Shown here: one piece after another, positions 1-7,519 of the stretch
How positions within the stretch are numbered: position 1 is the stretch's first letter
Layout: each line of letters starts with the position of its first letter
Assembly: GCA_010671965.1 (NCBI GenBank)
Contig: JAAHIC010000120.1
Location: 1 to 9,315 of the forward strand
Direction of reading: 5' to 3'
Length of the DNA: 9,315 nucleotides
Source of the DNA: Leptolyngbya sp. SIO4C5
Lineage (GTDB): Bacteria > Cyanobacteriota > Cyanobacteriia > Phormidesmidales > Phormidesmidaceae
The notes under the pieces: generated by a model
The model's input: the letters and a program-made list of their open reading frames with translations, nothing else
Told to the model about the DNA's origin: nothing
The model's database searches: none
Translations under genes and position numbers: made by a program

Positions 1-5
1 TTCTC

Positions 6-746
6 ATGAAAACTTGGCTGAGCTGTCCATACTCTCATCCGCAGGCTGCCCTAAGACTGTTTTGCTTTCCTTACGCCGGCGGCAGCGGCACGTCAATCTA
101 TCGCCACTGGGGGCAAAAGCTGCTTGGCAGCGTTGAAGTCTGCTCCGTAGAACTCCCTGGACATGGCAGCCGTCTCACCGAACTCCCCCTGACCGACCTG
201 AACTTAATCGTGACAACGCTGGCTGAGATGATGCAGCCACTGCTAGACAAGCCGTTTGCCTGCTTCGGCCACAGCCTGGGCGGACTCCTAGCCTTTGAAG
301 TCATTCAACAGCTGCACCGAACCCAACAGGTCGTTCCGCAGCATTTCTGGGTGTCCGCTGCTCGCGCGCCGCATCTGCCCAGTGAGAAACCGATGATTCA
401 TGCCCTGCCAGATGCCGATTTTGTGGCGGAGATTCGCCGCTACAACGGGACGCCAGCTGAAATCCTCAACAATTCTGAGTTTATGAGCCTGCTTTTACCC
501 GCTCTGCGAGCTGACTTTGCCCTCTTGGAGACCTATCGCTATCAGCCCTATGCGCCACTGCCTTGCCCAATTACAGCGTTTTGGGGGGACGCAGACACGA
601 CCCTCAACCCGGAAGCGATCGCCGCTTGGAAGCAGCAAACTGATCAGGCCTTCAGACTACAGCGCTTTCCAGGAGATCACTTTTTTGTGCATCAGCCAGC
701 TGTTCCGTTGGCTCTGCAGGCTTACTTTCTGGAGACGCTTCGCTAA
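6..746 (+). CDS. Type II thioesterase (NRPS/PKS editing hydrolase)
   Basis: This is a 246-residue alpha/beta-hydrolase of the GrsT/SrfAD type II thioesterase family. These free-standing enzymes clear misacylated or stalled phosphopantetheine arms on carrier proteins. Seen in the sequence: the N-terminal LFCFPYAGGSG block (residues 18-28) typical of the family, the nucleophile elbow GHSLGG with Ser90, a GDAD segment (194-197) at the expected catalytic Asp, and the late GDHFF block with His225. Length matches the family norm of about 230-260. The ATG lies only 5 bases from the window edge, so its ribosome binding site and any upstream extension cannot be seen, but a family-like start a few residues before the first strand supports it. 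The last 4 bases overlap the convergent mbtH-like gene. It is probably the last gene of an operon entering from the left. A terminal thioesterase domain cut from a synthetase is unlikely because a complete independent start and N-terminus are present. Confidence 0.93.
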   Translation: MKTWLSCPYSHPQAALRLFCFPYAGGSGTSIYRHWGQKLLGSVEVCSVELPGHGSRLTELPLTDLNLIVTTLAEMMQPLLDKPFACFGHSLGGLLAFEVIQQLHRTQQVVPQHFWVSAARAPHLPSEKPMIHALPDADFVAEIRRYNGTPAEILNNSEFMSLLLPALRADFALLETYRYQPYAPLPCPITAFWGDADTTLNPEAIAAWKQQTDQAFRLQRFPGDHFFVHQPAVPLALQAYFLETLR

Positions 747-973
747 TTCTGCGCTTGTGAACTGGTCTCTGCCATTTTCTGTCGCAGGCTCAAGGGGCGC
801 ATATCTGTCCAAACTTCGTCAATATGAGCTAAACATTCTTCCTGGGTACCCGCCTTGCCGGCGTCGCGCCAGCCCAGCGGCAGTTCCCGCTCAGCCGGCC
901 AGATAGAATACTGCTCCTCTGCATTGACCACAACTCTGTAGGTCAAGGAAGTCTCAGAACCAGGTGCACTCAT
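743..973 (-). CDS. MbtH-like protein, adenylation-domain chaperone
   Basis: This small protein (76 residues from the ATG) belongs to the MbtH-like family, which binds NRPS adenylation domains and is needed for their solubility or activity. The hallmarks are plain. Numbered from a GTG at 991, they are NAEEQYSIWP (23-32), LPLGW (37-41), a single Cys at 53, and the block WTDMRPLSLR (61-70), with the conserved tryptophans at 31, 41 and 61. I prefer the ATG at 971-973 over the GTG at 989-991 because AAGAG sits 5 bases before the ATG, inside the extra codons. The GTG form would be 82 residues. The gene runs opposite to all the other genes here, divergent from the large NRPS and convergent with the thioesterase. 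Its likely client is the Asp-type adenylation domain of the neighbouring NRPS or one outside the window (inference). Confidence 0.93.
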   Translation of the reverse strand: MSAPGSETSLTYRVVVNAEEQYSIWPAERELPLGWRDAGKAGTQEECLAHIDEVWTDMRPLSLRQKMAETSSQAQN

Positions 974-978
974 GGGTA

Positions 979-983
979 CTCTT
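979..983 (-). promoter_or_regulatory. Ribosome binding site deciding the mbtH-like start
   Basis: Read on the minus strand this is AAGAG, 5 bases before the ATG at 973-971. It lies within the coding extension that a GTG start at 991 would require, so it favours the shorter 76-residue protein. Confidence 0.5.
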
Positions 984-1037
984 AAATTCACGATAAATTA
1001 ATAAGAAAAATTGTCATCAAAATAATATCCTATAAAC

Positions 1038-1050
1038 GGCTCAACGAGCC
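1038..1050. repeat. Short perfect inverted repeat in the divergent promoter region
   Basis: GGCTC-AAC-GAGCC is a 5-bp perfect dyad with a 3-base centre, embedded in AT-rich sequence 65 bases upstream of the mbtH-like ATG. It has no T-run after it on either strand, so it does not look like a terminator. It could be an operator half-site pair or chance. A second small dyad, AAAGT-GG-ACTTT, lies 18 bases to the right (1069-1080). Confidence 0.3.
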
Positions 1051-1399
1051 TATTCTGTATCTATAGCTAAAGTGGACTTTGGTAGAGTGCTAACCCAGCT
1101 GATCTATTCAAAAGCTTAGTTCTGGTAGCTAGCGGTTCTTCCCTCCTACTAAGGTAAGGAATTGTAAAGCACTTTTCGCCTGTACTTGCTAAATCCTCAG
1201 GCTGCCCGTAGGATACGTTATACAAAGCTATTAGGAATGAATATCAATAGATAAGGCGAAGTGAGGCGCACTGATCGTCAGCGGCAACCGAGGTCGCCCT
1301 GTGACTAAAGTGCCTTAGAGGCCAGATAGCCGCTGAGACCAATGAGATTGACAAAATTTTGATATGTCCTGTCCCGTTTCAGCCAAGACTGATGGCATC

Positions 1400-1404
1400 G
1401 AAGG
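1400..1404 (+). promoter_or_regulatory. Ribosome binding site of the NRPS gene
   Basis: GAAGG lies 9 bases upstream of the ATG at 1414 and supports that start. An ATG at 1392 is out of frame. Confidence 0.5.
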
Positions 1405-1413
1405 TTCATAAGC

Positions 1414-4400
1414 ATGCAAAGCCAGAAGATTGAGGGATTTCGCCTGTCGCCGCTGCAGAGGCACCTGTGGCGGCTGCAACAGACAGAGTCTGGCCAGCCC
1501 TATCGGGTACAGGCAGCTATCATGATTAGCGGGAAGCTGAATCTGATAGCGCTTCGAAGCGCGCTCCAGACTCTTGTCAAGCGCCATGAGATTTTACGCA
1601 CCACATTTCAGTTGCTGCCGGGAATGACGACGCCGCTGCAGGTGATTCAAACATCTGAGTTGTTCTCGCTCTGTGAGCATGATCTGACCAGCTTTTCCGT
1701 CCATGAGCAGGAAGCTGAAGGGGAAAGACTTTTTGAGCAGCTCAAACAGCAGCCCTTCAGCCCGAAGCAGAAACCGCCCCTAGCTGCGCACCTGCTCAGG
1801 CTGAGTGCTGACAGCCAAATCCTCCTGGTGAGCCTGTCAGCGCTGATTGCAGACAGTACGACTCTCAGCCAGATGGTAAGCCAGCTGAGCCAGCTATACG
1901 CTGATAGCTTGCCGGCAGAAATGCCTGAGGAAACGGGCCTAATGCAGTATGCCGATGTGGCTGAATGGCAAAATGAGCTGCTGGAGCAGGTCGAAAGCGG
2001 ATCTGGCCAAGCTTATTGGTCGCGTCAGGCGGTGGATCGAGGCGATCGCCTCGATCTGAGTTTTCTCAAGCAGCCCCAGGCCAAGGAGCCTTCGGCCTTC
2101 AGAGCTGAGTCAGTCTCGATCGCGCTAGGGCCAGACCTCCTGACCCAAATTCACTCGCTGAGCCGCAAACTGGACATTGCCCCGGCTGACCTTTTGCTGG
2201 CGGGTTGGCAGATTTTGCTCTGGCGGATAGCCGGACGGCGATCGCCGCTGACGATCAGAGTAGCCAGCGATGGTCGCCGGTATGAGGAGCTAGCCCAGAC
2301 CCTGGGATTGCTGTCAAAATACCTGCCGGTTTCTAGCCGCTTAGAGTCCACGGATTCCTTCACCCAAACAGCCAAGCAGCTCAGCGAACAGCTCAGCGAT
2401 GCCCGTCAGTGGCAAGACGCCTTTGTCCCAGAAGGGGCGGATACCGACAGTCAGGCCGACGCGCTAAATTCCGTTGGCTTTGAGTTCGACGCCTGGCCGC
2501 AGACCTTCACAGAGGCCGGACTAGTCTGGACGCTGGAGCGGCGGTACGCCTGTACCGAACGGCTTGGGCTTAACCTGTCCTGCTGGCCGCAGGGCGAGCG
2601 CCTGATAGCAGACTTTTACTATGACGCTGGCCGCTACGACGCCCCCGCGATCGCCGAGCTAGCCACCAGCTATGGAGCCTTGCTACAGGCCGCCACAGAC
2701 AGCCCCCAGTTAGCGCTCGGCCAGCTTAGCTTGCTGAGCGATCGCCAGCGGCAGTTCCTCGTAGCCGAGCTAAACCAGACAGCCGCCAGCTATCCCCCAG
2801 CCCAGAGCATTCAGGTCCTATTTGCAGCCCAGGCAGCGCAAACGCCCGGAGCGCCAGCGGTTATTTTTGAAGACCAGTCACTGACCTACGCTGAACTCAA
2901 CGGCAAGGCCAATCAGCTAGCCCACTATCTCCGCTCTCTTGGGGTTGGCCCTGAGACCGTAGTGGGTATTTACCTAGAGCGATCGCTAGCGCTGATCATT
3001 AGCCTGCTGGCCGTGCTCAAAGCGGGCGGTGCCTACTTGCCCCTCGATCCGGCTACGCCTGAGGAAAGCTTAGCGTTTCGGCTGCAGGATGCCCAGGCCC
3101 CAGTAGTGATTAGCCAGGGGTCTTTGGCGGCCAAGCTCGCGGCCATTGAAAGTCAGGTCATTTGTTTAGAGAGTCAGGAAGAGGCGATCGCCCAGGCGAG
3201 TCAAGCTCAGCCTGAGATCGAAGTTCAGCCTGAGCACTTGGCCTATGTTCTGTTTACCTCTGGGTCTACCGGTCAGCCCAAAGGCGTAGCCGTGGAGCAC
3301 CAGCAGCTTGTGCACTATGTTCGGGCGATCGCCGAGCGCTTAGATCTCAATACCTGCCAGAGCTTTGCCACGGTTTCAACCTTTGCGGCTGACTTGGGGA
3401 ATACCGTGATTTTTCCGGCCCTGGTCAGCGGTGGCTGTTTGCACGTGATCTCAGCGGAGCGCGCGGCCAACCCTGAGGCGCTGGTCGATTACTTTAGCCG
3501 CCATCCGGTTGACTGCCTCAAAATTGTGCCGTCGCATCTGGCCGCCTTACTGACCGCCTCGCAGCCAAAGCAGATTTTACCCCGGCGGCGGCTGATTTTA
3601 GGCGGAGAAGCCTGCCCGCGATCGCTGGTAACGCAAATTCAGAGCTATAAAACCGGCTGCCAGATTGTCAACCACTACGGTCCGACTGAAACCACAGTCG
3701 GCGTCTTGACCCAGGCCATCGAGGCCCATTCCGAAGAGGCCAACATACCGGAAACCCTGCCCCTGGGGCGACCGCTGGCCAATACGCAAATTTACCTGCT
3801 AGATGCCGAACAGCAGCCCGTGCCCCTGGGCGTGCCGGGAGAGATCTACATTGGCGGGGCAGGAGTGGCCCGTAGCTACTTAAACCGACCCGCACTCACC
3901 GCCGAGCGGTTTATTCCCAATCCGATTTTCAGCCAGGCTCCATCGGCAGCCCACCAGGCTAGCAAAGTCCCCCGGTCAGTACCACGGCTCTACCGCACAG
4001 GCGACCTAGGACGCTACCAGGCCGACGGCACCGTTGAATTCCTGGGGCGGGTTGACCAGCAGGTCAAAATTCGCGGCTACCGGATTGAGCTGGGAGAAAT
4101 TGAGGTGGCGCTGCAGCAGCATCCTGAGGTGCGGGCCAACGCTGTTCAGGTCTACGAGGCCCAGCCGGGGAATCAGCGGCTAGTGGCCTACGTCGTCCCG
4201 CAAAATCAAGCCGCTTGCCAAACCGGCGAGCTGCGCCAGTGGTTGCAGTCAAAGCTGCCTGACTACATGGTGCCAGCAACGTTTGTGCTGCTGAAAAGTT
4301 TGCCGCTGACCCCGAACGGCAAGCTCGATCGCCGGGCGCTGCCCGATCCCAGCACGGCTCCCCTAGAGCGCTCCCAGGCTTTTGTCGCCCCTCAAACCGA

Positions 4401-6054
4401 ATCTGAAAAAACGCTAGCTCAGATCTGGGCACAGAGCCTGAAGCTGGAGAAAATTGGTATCCACGACAATTTCTTTGAACTAGGCGGCGATTCCATTCTC
4501 AGCATTCAGATTGTGGCCAGGGCGAATCAGGCCGGGCTGCACCTTACCCCCAAGCAGGTCTTTGAAAATCAGACAGTAGCTGAGCTAGCGGCGGTGGCAA
4601 CGGCGCGGCAGGCAATACAGGCCGAGCAAGGTCTGGTGCTTGGCTCCGTTCCCCTCACCCCCATTCAGCGTTGGTTTTTCCAGCAGGCGCTCCCGGAGGC
4701 CCACCACTGGAACCAGTCGATTTTACTAGATGTACCGTCGCCGCTGAATTTAGCTCAGCTTGAGCCAGCGCTACAGACCCTGCTGAGGCATCACGACGCC
4801 CTGCGACTGCGTTTTGTGCAGGCGGAAACAGGCTGGCAGGCCTTCGTGGCGGAGCCAGAAGCCACCGTACCGTTCACCCAGATAGATCTGTCCGATCTAG
4901 AAGCGGCTGAGCAGACGGCGGCCCTCGCGGCGGCGGCCACCAAGCTGCAGGCCAGCCTCAATCTCACTAGCGGCCCCCTGATGCGAGCAGCCTATTTCAA
5001 GCGGGGCGGGCACGGCGATCGCCTGCTGCTGATTATCCACCACCTGGTTGTGGACGGGGTTTCCTGGCGGATTCTGCTGGAAGACTGGCAGCTAGCCCAC
5101 CATCAGCTGAGCCAGGGCCAGCCGCTGCAGCTTCCGCCGAAGACCACCTCTTTCCAATACTGGGCCACGCAGCTTACCGAGTATGCGCGATCAGCGGCGT
5201 TGCAGAGCGAGATTGCCTACTGGCAGCAGCAGCTCAGTCAGCCGGTCACGCCGATTCCAGTCGATTTCCCTAGCGGGGAGAACACAGTTGCCCAGGCCAG
5301 CACGGTGTCAGTGGCTCTCAGCGCCGCTGAGACCCTGGCTCTGCTCCAGGAAGTGCCCGCCGCCTACCGCACTCAGATTAACGATGCCCTGCTGACGGCG
5401 CTGGTGCAGACCTTTGCCCAGTGGACTGGCAAGAGCACGCTGCTGGTCGATTTAGAAGGGCATGGCCGCGAAGACCTGTTTGAAGACGTCAACCTGTCGC
5501 GGACGGTGGGCTGGTTCACGACGATTTTTCCGCTGCGGCTGGCGATCGCTGAAGCTGCCGATCCGGGAGCCGCCCTCAGAGCCATCAAGGAGCAGTTGCG
5601 GAGCGTGCCCAATCGCGGCATTGGCTATGGCCTGCTGCGCTATCTCAGCCTGGATAACGGCTCGCTCGAATCCCAGTCTGCCTCGGCCCAGGTACGCGTT
5701 AACTATTTGGGGCAGACCGACCAGGTGCTGCAGCCGTCATCCCTCTTTACCGTAGCCTCTGAGCCGAGAGGGCCGGGCCGCAGCCCCAAAGGCGATCGCC
5801 GCTACGATCTCGATATTAATGCGGTGGTGGCTGGCGGCCAACTGCGCGCCGATTGGAGCTACAGCCAAGCTAGGTACCGGGCAGAGACAATTACGGCCTT
5901 AGCCGACGGGTTTATCACCGCGCTGCGATCGCTAATTGCCCACTGCCAGTCACCGGATGCGGGCGGCTACACGCCCTCTGACTTTGCCGAAGCCAATCTC
6001 AATCAGCAAGAACTCGATCAGTTCTTGGCCAAAATTACCGGCCAGTCCTCATAG
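1414..6054 (+). CDS. NRPS, domains C*-A(Asp)-T-E; predicted D-Asp module
   Basis: This is a one-module nonribosomal peptide synthetase of 1546 residues. A condensation-like domain spans about 8-450. Its HHxxxDG site reads SALIADS (142-148), so both His are lost while the Asp is kept. The adenylation domain (about 466-978) has FTSGSTGQPKG (614-624), NHYGPTET (753-760), YRTGDL (860-865) and PNGKLDRRALP (967-977). Aligning by hand to GrsA gives specificity residues D660 L661 T664 K703 I728 G730 H754 V762 G763 K970, that is DLTKIGHVGK, close to the known Asp code. The carrier domain has FFELGGDSI with Ser1027 as phosphopantetheine site. The epimerization domain (about 1078-1520) has HHLVVDG (1209-1215), EGHGRE (1348-1353), SRTVGWFTTIFP (1362-1373) and VNYLGQ (1429-1434), all intact. 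The tail after YTPSDF (1519-1524) resembles a donor docking segment. No thioesterase is present. The expected product is D-Asp on the carrier (inference). The gene is first in the operon, with GAAGG 9 bases before the ATG. Confidence 0.95.
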   Translation: MQSQKIEGFRLSPLQRHLWRLQQTESGQPYRVQAAIMISGKLNLIALRSALQTLVKRHEILRTTFQLLPGMTTPLQVIQTSELFSLCEHDLTSFSVHEQEAEGERLFEQLKQQPFSPKQKPPLAAHLLRLSADSQILLVSLSALIADSTTLSQMVSQLSQLYADSLPAEMPEETGLMQYADVAEWQNELLEQVESGSGQAYWSRQAVDRGDRLDLSFLKQPQAKEPSAFRAESVSIALGPDLLTQIHSLSRKLDIAPADLLLAGWQILLWRIAGRRSPLTIRVASDGRRYEELAQTLGLLSKYLPVSSRLESTDSFTQTAKQLSEQLSDARQWQDAFVPEGADTDSQADALNSVGFEFDAWPQTFTEAGLVWTLERRYACTERLGLNLSCWPQGERLIADFYYDAGRYDAPAIAELATSYGALLQAATDSPQLALGQLSLLSDRQRQFLVAELNQTAASYPPAQSIQVLFAAQAAQTPGAPAVIFEDQSLTYAELNGKANQLAHYLRSLGVGPETVVGIYLERSLALIISLLAVLKAGGAYLPLDPATPEESLAFRLQDAQAPVVISQGSLAAKLAAIESQVICLESQEEAIAQASQAQPEIEVQPEHLAYVLFTSGSTGQPKGVAVEHQQLVHYVRAIAERLDLNTCQSFATVSTFAADLGNTVIFPALVSGGCLHVISAERAANPEALVDYFSRHPVDCLKIVPSHLAALLTASQPKQILPRRRLILGGEACPRSLVTQIQSYKTGCQIVNHYGPTETTVGVLTQAIEAHSEEANIPETLPLGRPLANTQIYLLDAEQQPVPLGVPGEIYIGGAGVARSYLNRPALTAERFIPNPIFSQAPSAAHQASKVPRSVPRLYRTGDLGRYQADGTVEFLGRVDQQVKIRGYRIELGEIEVALQQHPEVRANAVQVYEAQPGNQRLVAYVVPQNQAACQTGELRQWLQSKLPDYMVPATFVLLKSLPLTPNGKLDRRALPDPSTAPLERSQAFVAPQTESEKTLAQIWAQSLKLEKIGIHDNFFELGGDSILSIQIVARANQAGLHLTPKQVFENQTVAELAAVATARQAIQAEQGLVLGSVPLTPIQRWFFQQALPEAHHWNQSILLDVPSPLNLAQLEPALQTLLRHHDALRLRFVQAETGWQAFVAEPEATVPFTQIDLSDLEAAEQTAALAAAATKLQASLNLTSGPLMRAAYFKRGGHGDRLLLIIHHLVVDGVSWRILLEDWQLAHHQLSQGQPLQLPPKTTSFQYWATQLTEYARSAALQSEIAYWQQQLSQPVTPIPVDFPSGENTVAQASTVSVALSAAETLALLQEVPAAYRTQINDALLTALVQTFAQWTGKSTLLVDLEGHGREDLFEDVNLSRTVGWFTTIFPLRLAIAEAADPGAALRAIKEQLRSVPNRGIGYGLLRYLSLDNGSLESQSASAQVRVNYLGQTDQVLQPSSLFTVASEPRGPGRSPKGDRRYDLDINAVVAGGQLRADWSYSQARYRAETITALADGFITALRSLIAHCQSPDAGGYTPSDFAEANLNQQELDQFLAKITGQSS

Positions 6055-6070
6055 GCCAGTCTCCATCATC

Positions 6071-7471
6071 ATGCCAGCCGATATTCAAGATATCTACGAA
6101 CTCTCGCCGCTGCAAAAAGGCATTCTTTTTCACGGCCTCTATGCCCCAGAAGAGGGCCTCTACTTCATTCAATTTAGCTACGCTGTGCGAGGGCCGCTCA
6201 ATCTGGAAGCTTTGGAGCAAGCCTGGCAGCAGCTAGTGGCCCGCCACACCATCTTGCGCACGAACTTCTATTGGGAAGAAATTGACAAACCCCTGCAGGT
6301 GGTTCACCGTCAGGTGACGGTGCCCCTGGAGCAGTCAGACTGGCGCGATCTCGATCCGGCTGAGCATCCCAGGCGGCTAGATACCTTTCTCAGGCGCGAT
6401 CGCCAGCGGGGATTTGACTTTTCCCAACCCCCTCTCATGCGAATGACGGTCATTCGTCTGGGAGACCAAGCCTACCAGATTGTCTGGAGCAAGCACCATC
6501 TGATTCTAGACGGCTGGTCTGGAGCCTTGGTCATGGGAGAATTTTTCCGGCTCTATCAGGCTTTTTGCCGTGGCCAGGCGGTGCAAATGCCTCCCGGCAT
6601 TCCGTTCAAAAACTACATTGCCTGGCTGCGCCAGCAAGATCTGGCTAAAGCCGAGGACTACTGGCGGCAAACGCTGAAGTCTGTCTACACGCCAACGCCC
6701 CTGACCTCTCTAGAAAACAAAGCGCTGGCAGATCAGGCCGAAAAATATGATGAGGTGCTAATCACCCTGTCTACTGAGACCACCCAGCAGCTCCAGGCCC
6801 TGGCTCAGCAGCAACGTCTGACTCTCAATACCTTATTTCAGGGAGCCTGGGCCTGGCTGCTCAGCCGCTACAGCGGTCAAAACCAGGTGGTGTACGGCTG
6901 CGGCGTTTCTGGACGACCGGTGGATCTGCCGGGAACTGAGTCGATGGTCGGCGTGTTTATCAATACGCTGCCGGTTTGCGTGGACGTGGAGCCGTCCCAG
7001 GCGCTGCTGCCCTGGCTCAGCCAGTTGCAAAAACAGCTAGTTGAACTACGCCAGTACGAATACAGCCCCCTGACCGAGGTTCAGGGCTGGAGTCAGGTAC
7101 CTCGCGGAACTTCGCTGTTTGAGAGTATCGTGGTGTTTGAAAACTATCCATCACCCGACGCCAGCGGCTCCGAAAACGCCGATCTCAGGTTCGAGAACTT
7201 TACCGGCTTTTATAAGACTAACTATCCCCTCAACGTCATCGGTCATCCCGGCCCACAGCTCTCTCTAGGCATCAACTATGACTGCCGCCGCTTCGAGGCG
7301 GCGACGATTACCGGCATTCTGCAGCATTTCGAGCGCCTACTGCAGGCGATGGTCACCCATCCGCACGCTCAGCTTCAAGCGCTGCAGGTGCTCACAGATG
7401 CCCAGCAGCAGCTTGCCGAGACGCTGTCGGCAGCGATACCCTTCAACTTCGATCTGGCGCTTTGTGAGTAG
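6071..7471 (+). CDS. Stand-alone NRPS condensation domain (DCL type)
   Basis: This 466-residue protein is a single, complete condensation domain with no adenylation or carrier domain. It would form the peptide bond between an upstream carrier-bound donor and a downstream aminoacyl acceptor. Visible motifs: IYELSPLQKGILFH (8-21), RHTILRTNF (59-67), catalytic HHLILDGWS (142-150, active His143), GVSGRPVDLPG (278-288), MVGVFINTLPV (292-302), YSPLTEVQGWS (331-341) and LFESIVVFENYP (349-360). These match the DCL subtype, which accepts a D-residue donor, and fit the epimerization domain ending the preceding gene. The N-terminus begins exactly at the IQDIY docking-like stretch. I chose the ATG 16 bases after the NRPS stop; the open frame runs further upstream inside that gene but is not domain-like there. 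No strong ribosome binding site is visible, so translational coupling is plausible. The acceptor module is probably encoded further right. Confidence 0.92.
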   Translation: MPADIQDIYELSPLQKGILFHGLYAPEEGLYFIQFSYAVRGPLNLEALEQAWQQLVARHTILRTNFYWEEIDKPLQVVHRQVTVPLEQSDWRDLDPAEHPRRLDTFLRRDRQRGFDFSQPPLMRMTVIRLGDQAYQIVWSKHHLILDGWSGALVMGEFFRLYQAFCRGQAVQMPPGIPFKNYIAWLRQQDLAKAEDYWRQTLKSVYTPTPLTSLENKALADQAEKYDEVLITLSTETTQQLQALAQQQRLTLNTLFQGAWAWLLSRYSGQNQVVYGCGVSGRPVDLPGTESMVGVFINTLPVCVDVEPSQALLPWLSQLQKQLVELRQYEYSPLTEVQGWSQVPRGTSLFESIVVFENYPSPDASGSENADLRFENFTGFYKTNYPLNVIGHPGPQLSLGINYDCRRFEAATITGILQHFERLLQAMVTHPHAQLQALQVLTDAQQQLAETLSAAIPFNFDLALCE

Positions 7472-7519
7472 GCGAGCTGAGCTTTGAGCCTACCGTCATT
7501 CACCCCCTGACAAATCTCT

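Larger units (their letters stand above)
974..1413. promoter_or_regulatory. Divergent regulatory region between mbtH-like gene and NRPS operon
   Basis: These 440 bases hold no convincing gene; the only open frames are a few codons long or are shadows of the NRPS start. The mbtH-proximal part (about 980-1070) is clearly AT-rich, as expected for promoters. The region must contain the start signals for both the leftward mbtH-like gene and the rightward four-gene operon. I could not place a full -35/-10 pair with correct spacing in either direction. A perfect TTGACA at 1348-1353 has no matching -10 box. Small inverted repeats (1038-1050 and 1069-1080) could be regulator sites. I saw no convincing Fur box, NtcA site (GTA-N8-TAC) or riboswitch by eye. 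Confidence 0.55.
615..6403. repeat. Set of 14 HIP1 octamers (GCGATCGC)
   Basis: Exact GCGATCGC palindromes start at 615, 2042, 2238, 2647, 2738, 2979, 3184, 3325, 3618, 5015, 5542, 5792, 5925 and 6396. This highly iterated palindrome is a well-known signature of many cyanobacterial genomes and is the main taxonomic clue here. None occurs from 6404 to the window end. Each is a separate dispersed site; the coordinates mark the span that holds them. Confidence 0.85.

Noticed and set aside
517..906. 129-residue plus-strand open frame across the thioesterase and mbtH-like genes
   Set aside because: It is a frame shadow of two clearly recognised genes and its translation shows no domain or family pattern.
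995..1025. Possible Fur box in the AT-rich stretch near the mbtH-like start
   Set aside because: The best hand alignment to the 19-bp consensus matches only about 12 positions, which is expected in such AT-rich sequence.
1348..1353. Perfect TTGACA -35 hexamer upstream of the NRPS gene
   Set aside because: At 16-18 bases downstream there is no -10-like hexamer (the sequence there is around GTCCCG), so I did not call a promoter from it alone.
4064..4432. 122-residue minus-strand open frame within the adenylation domain
   Set aside because: It is antisense to conserved NRPS motifs, is rich in Ala, Arg and Pro as expected for a GC-rich shadow, and resembles no family.
5936..6070. Upstream extension of the free C domain frame to an ATG at 5936
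   Set aside because: It overlaps the epimerization-domain coding region and its translation is not C-domain-like; the ATG at 6071 matches the usual domain start exactly.
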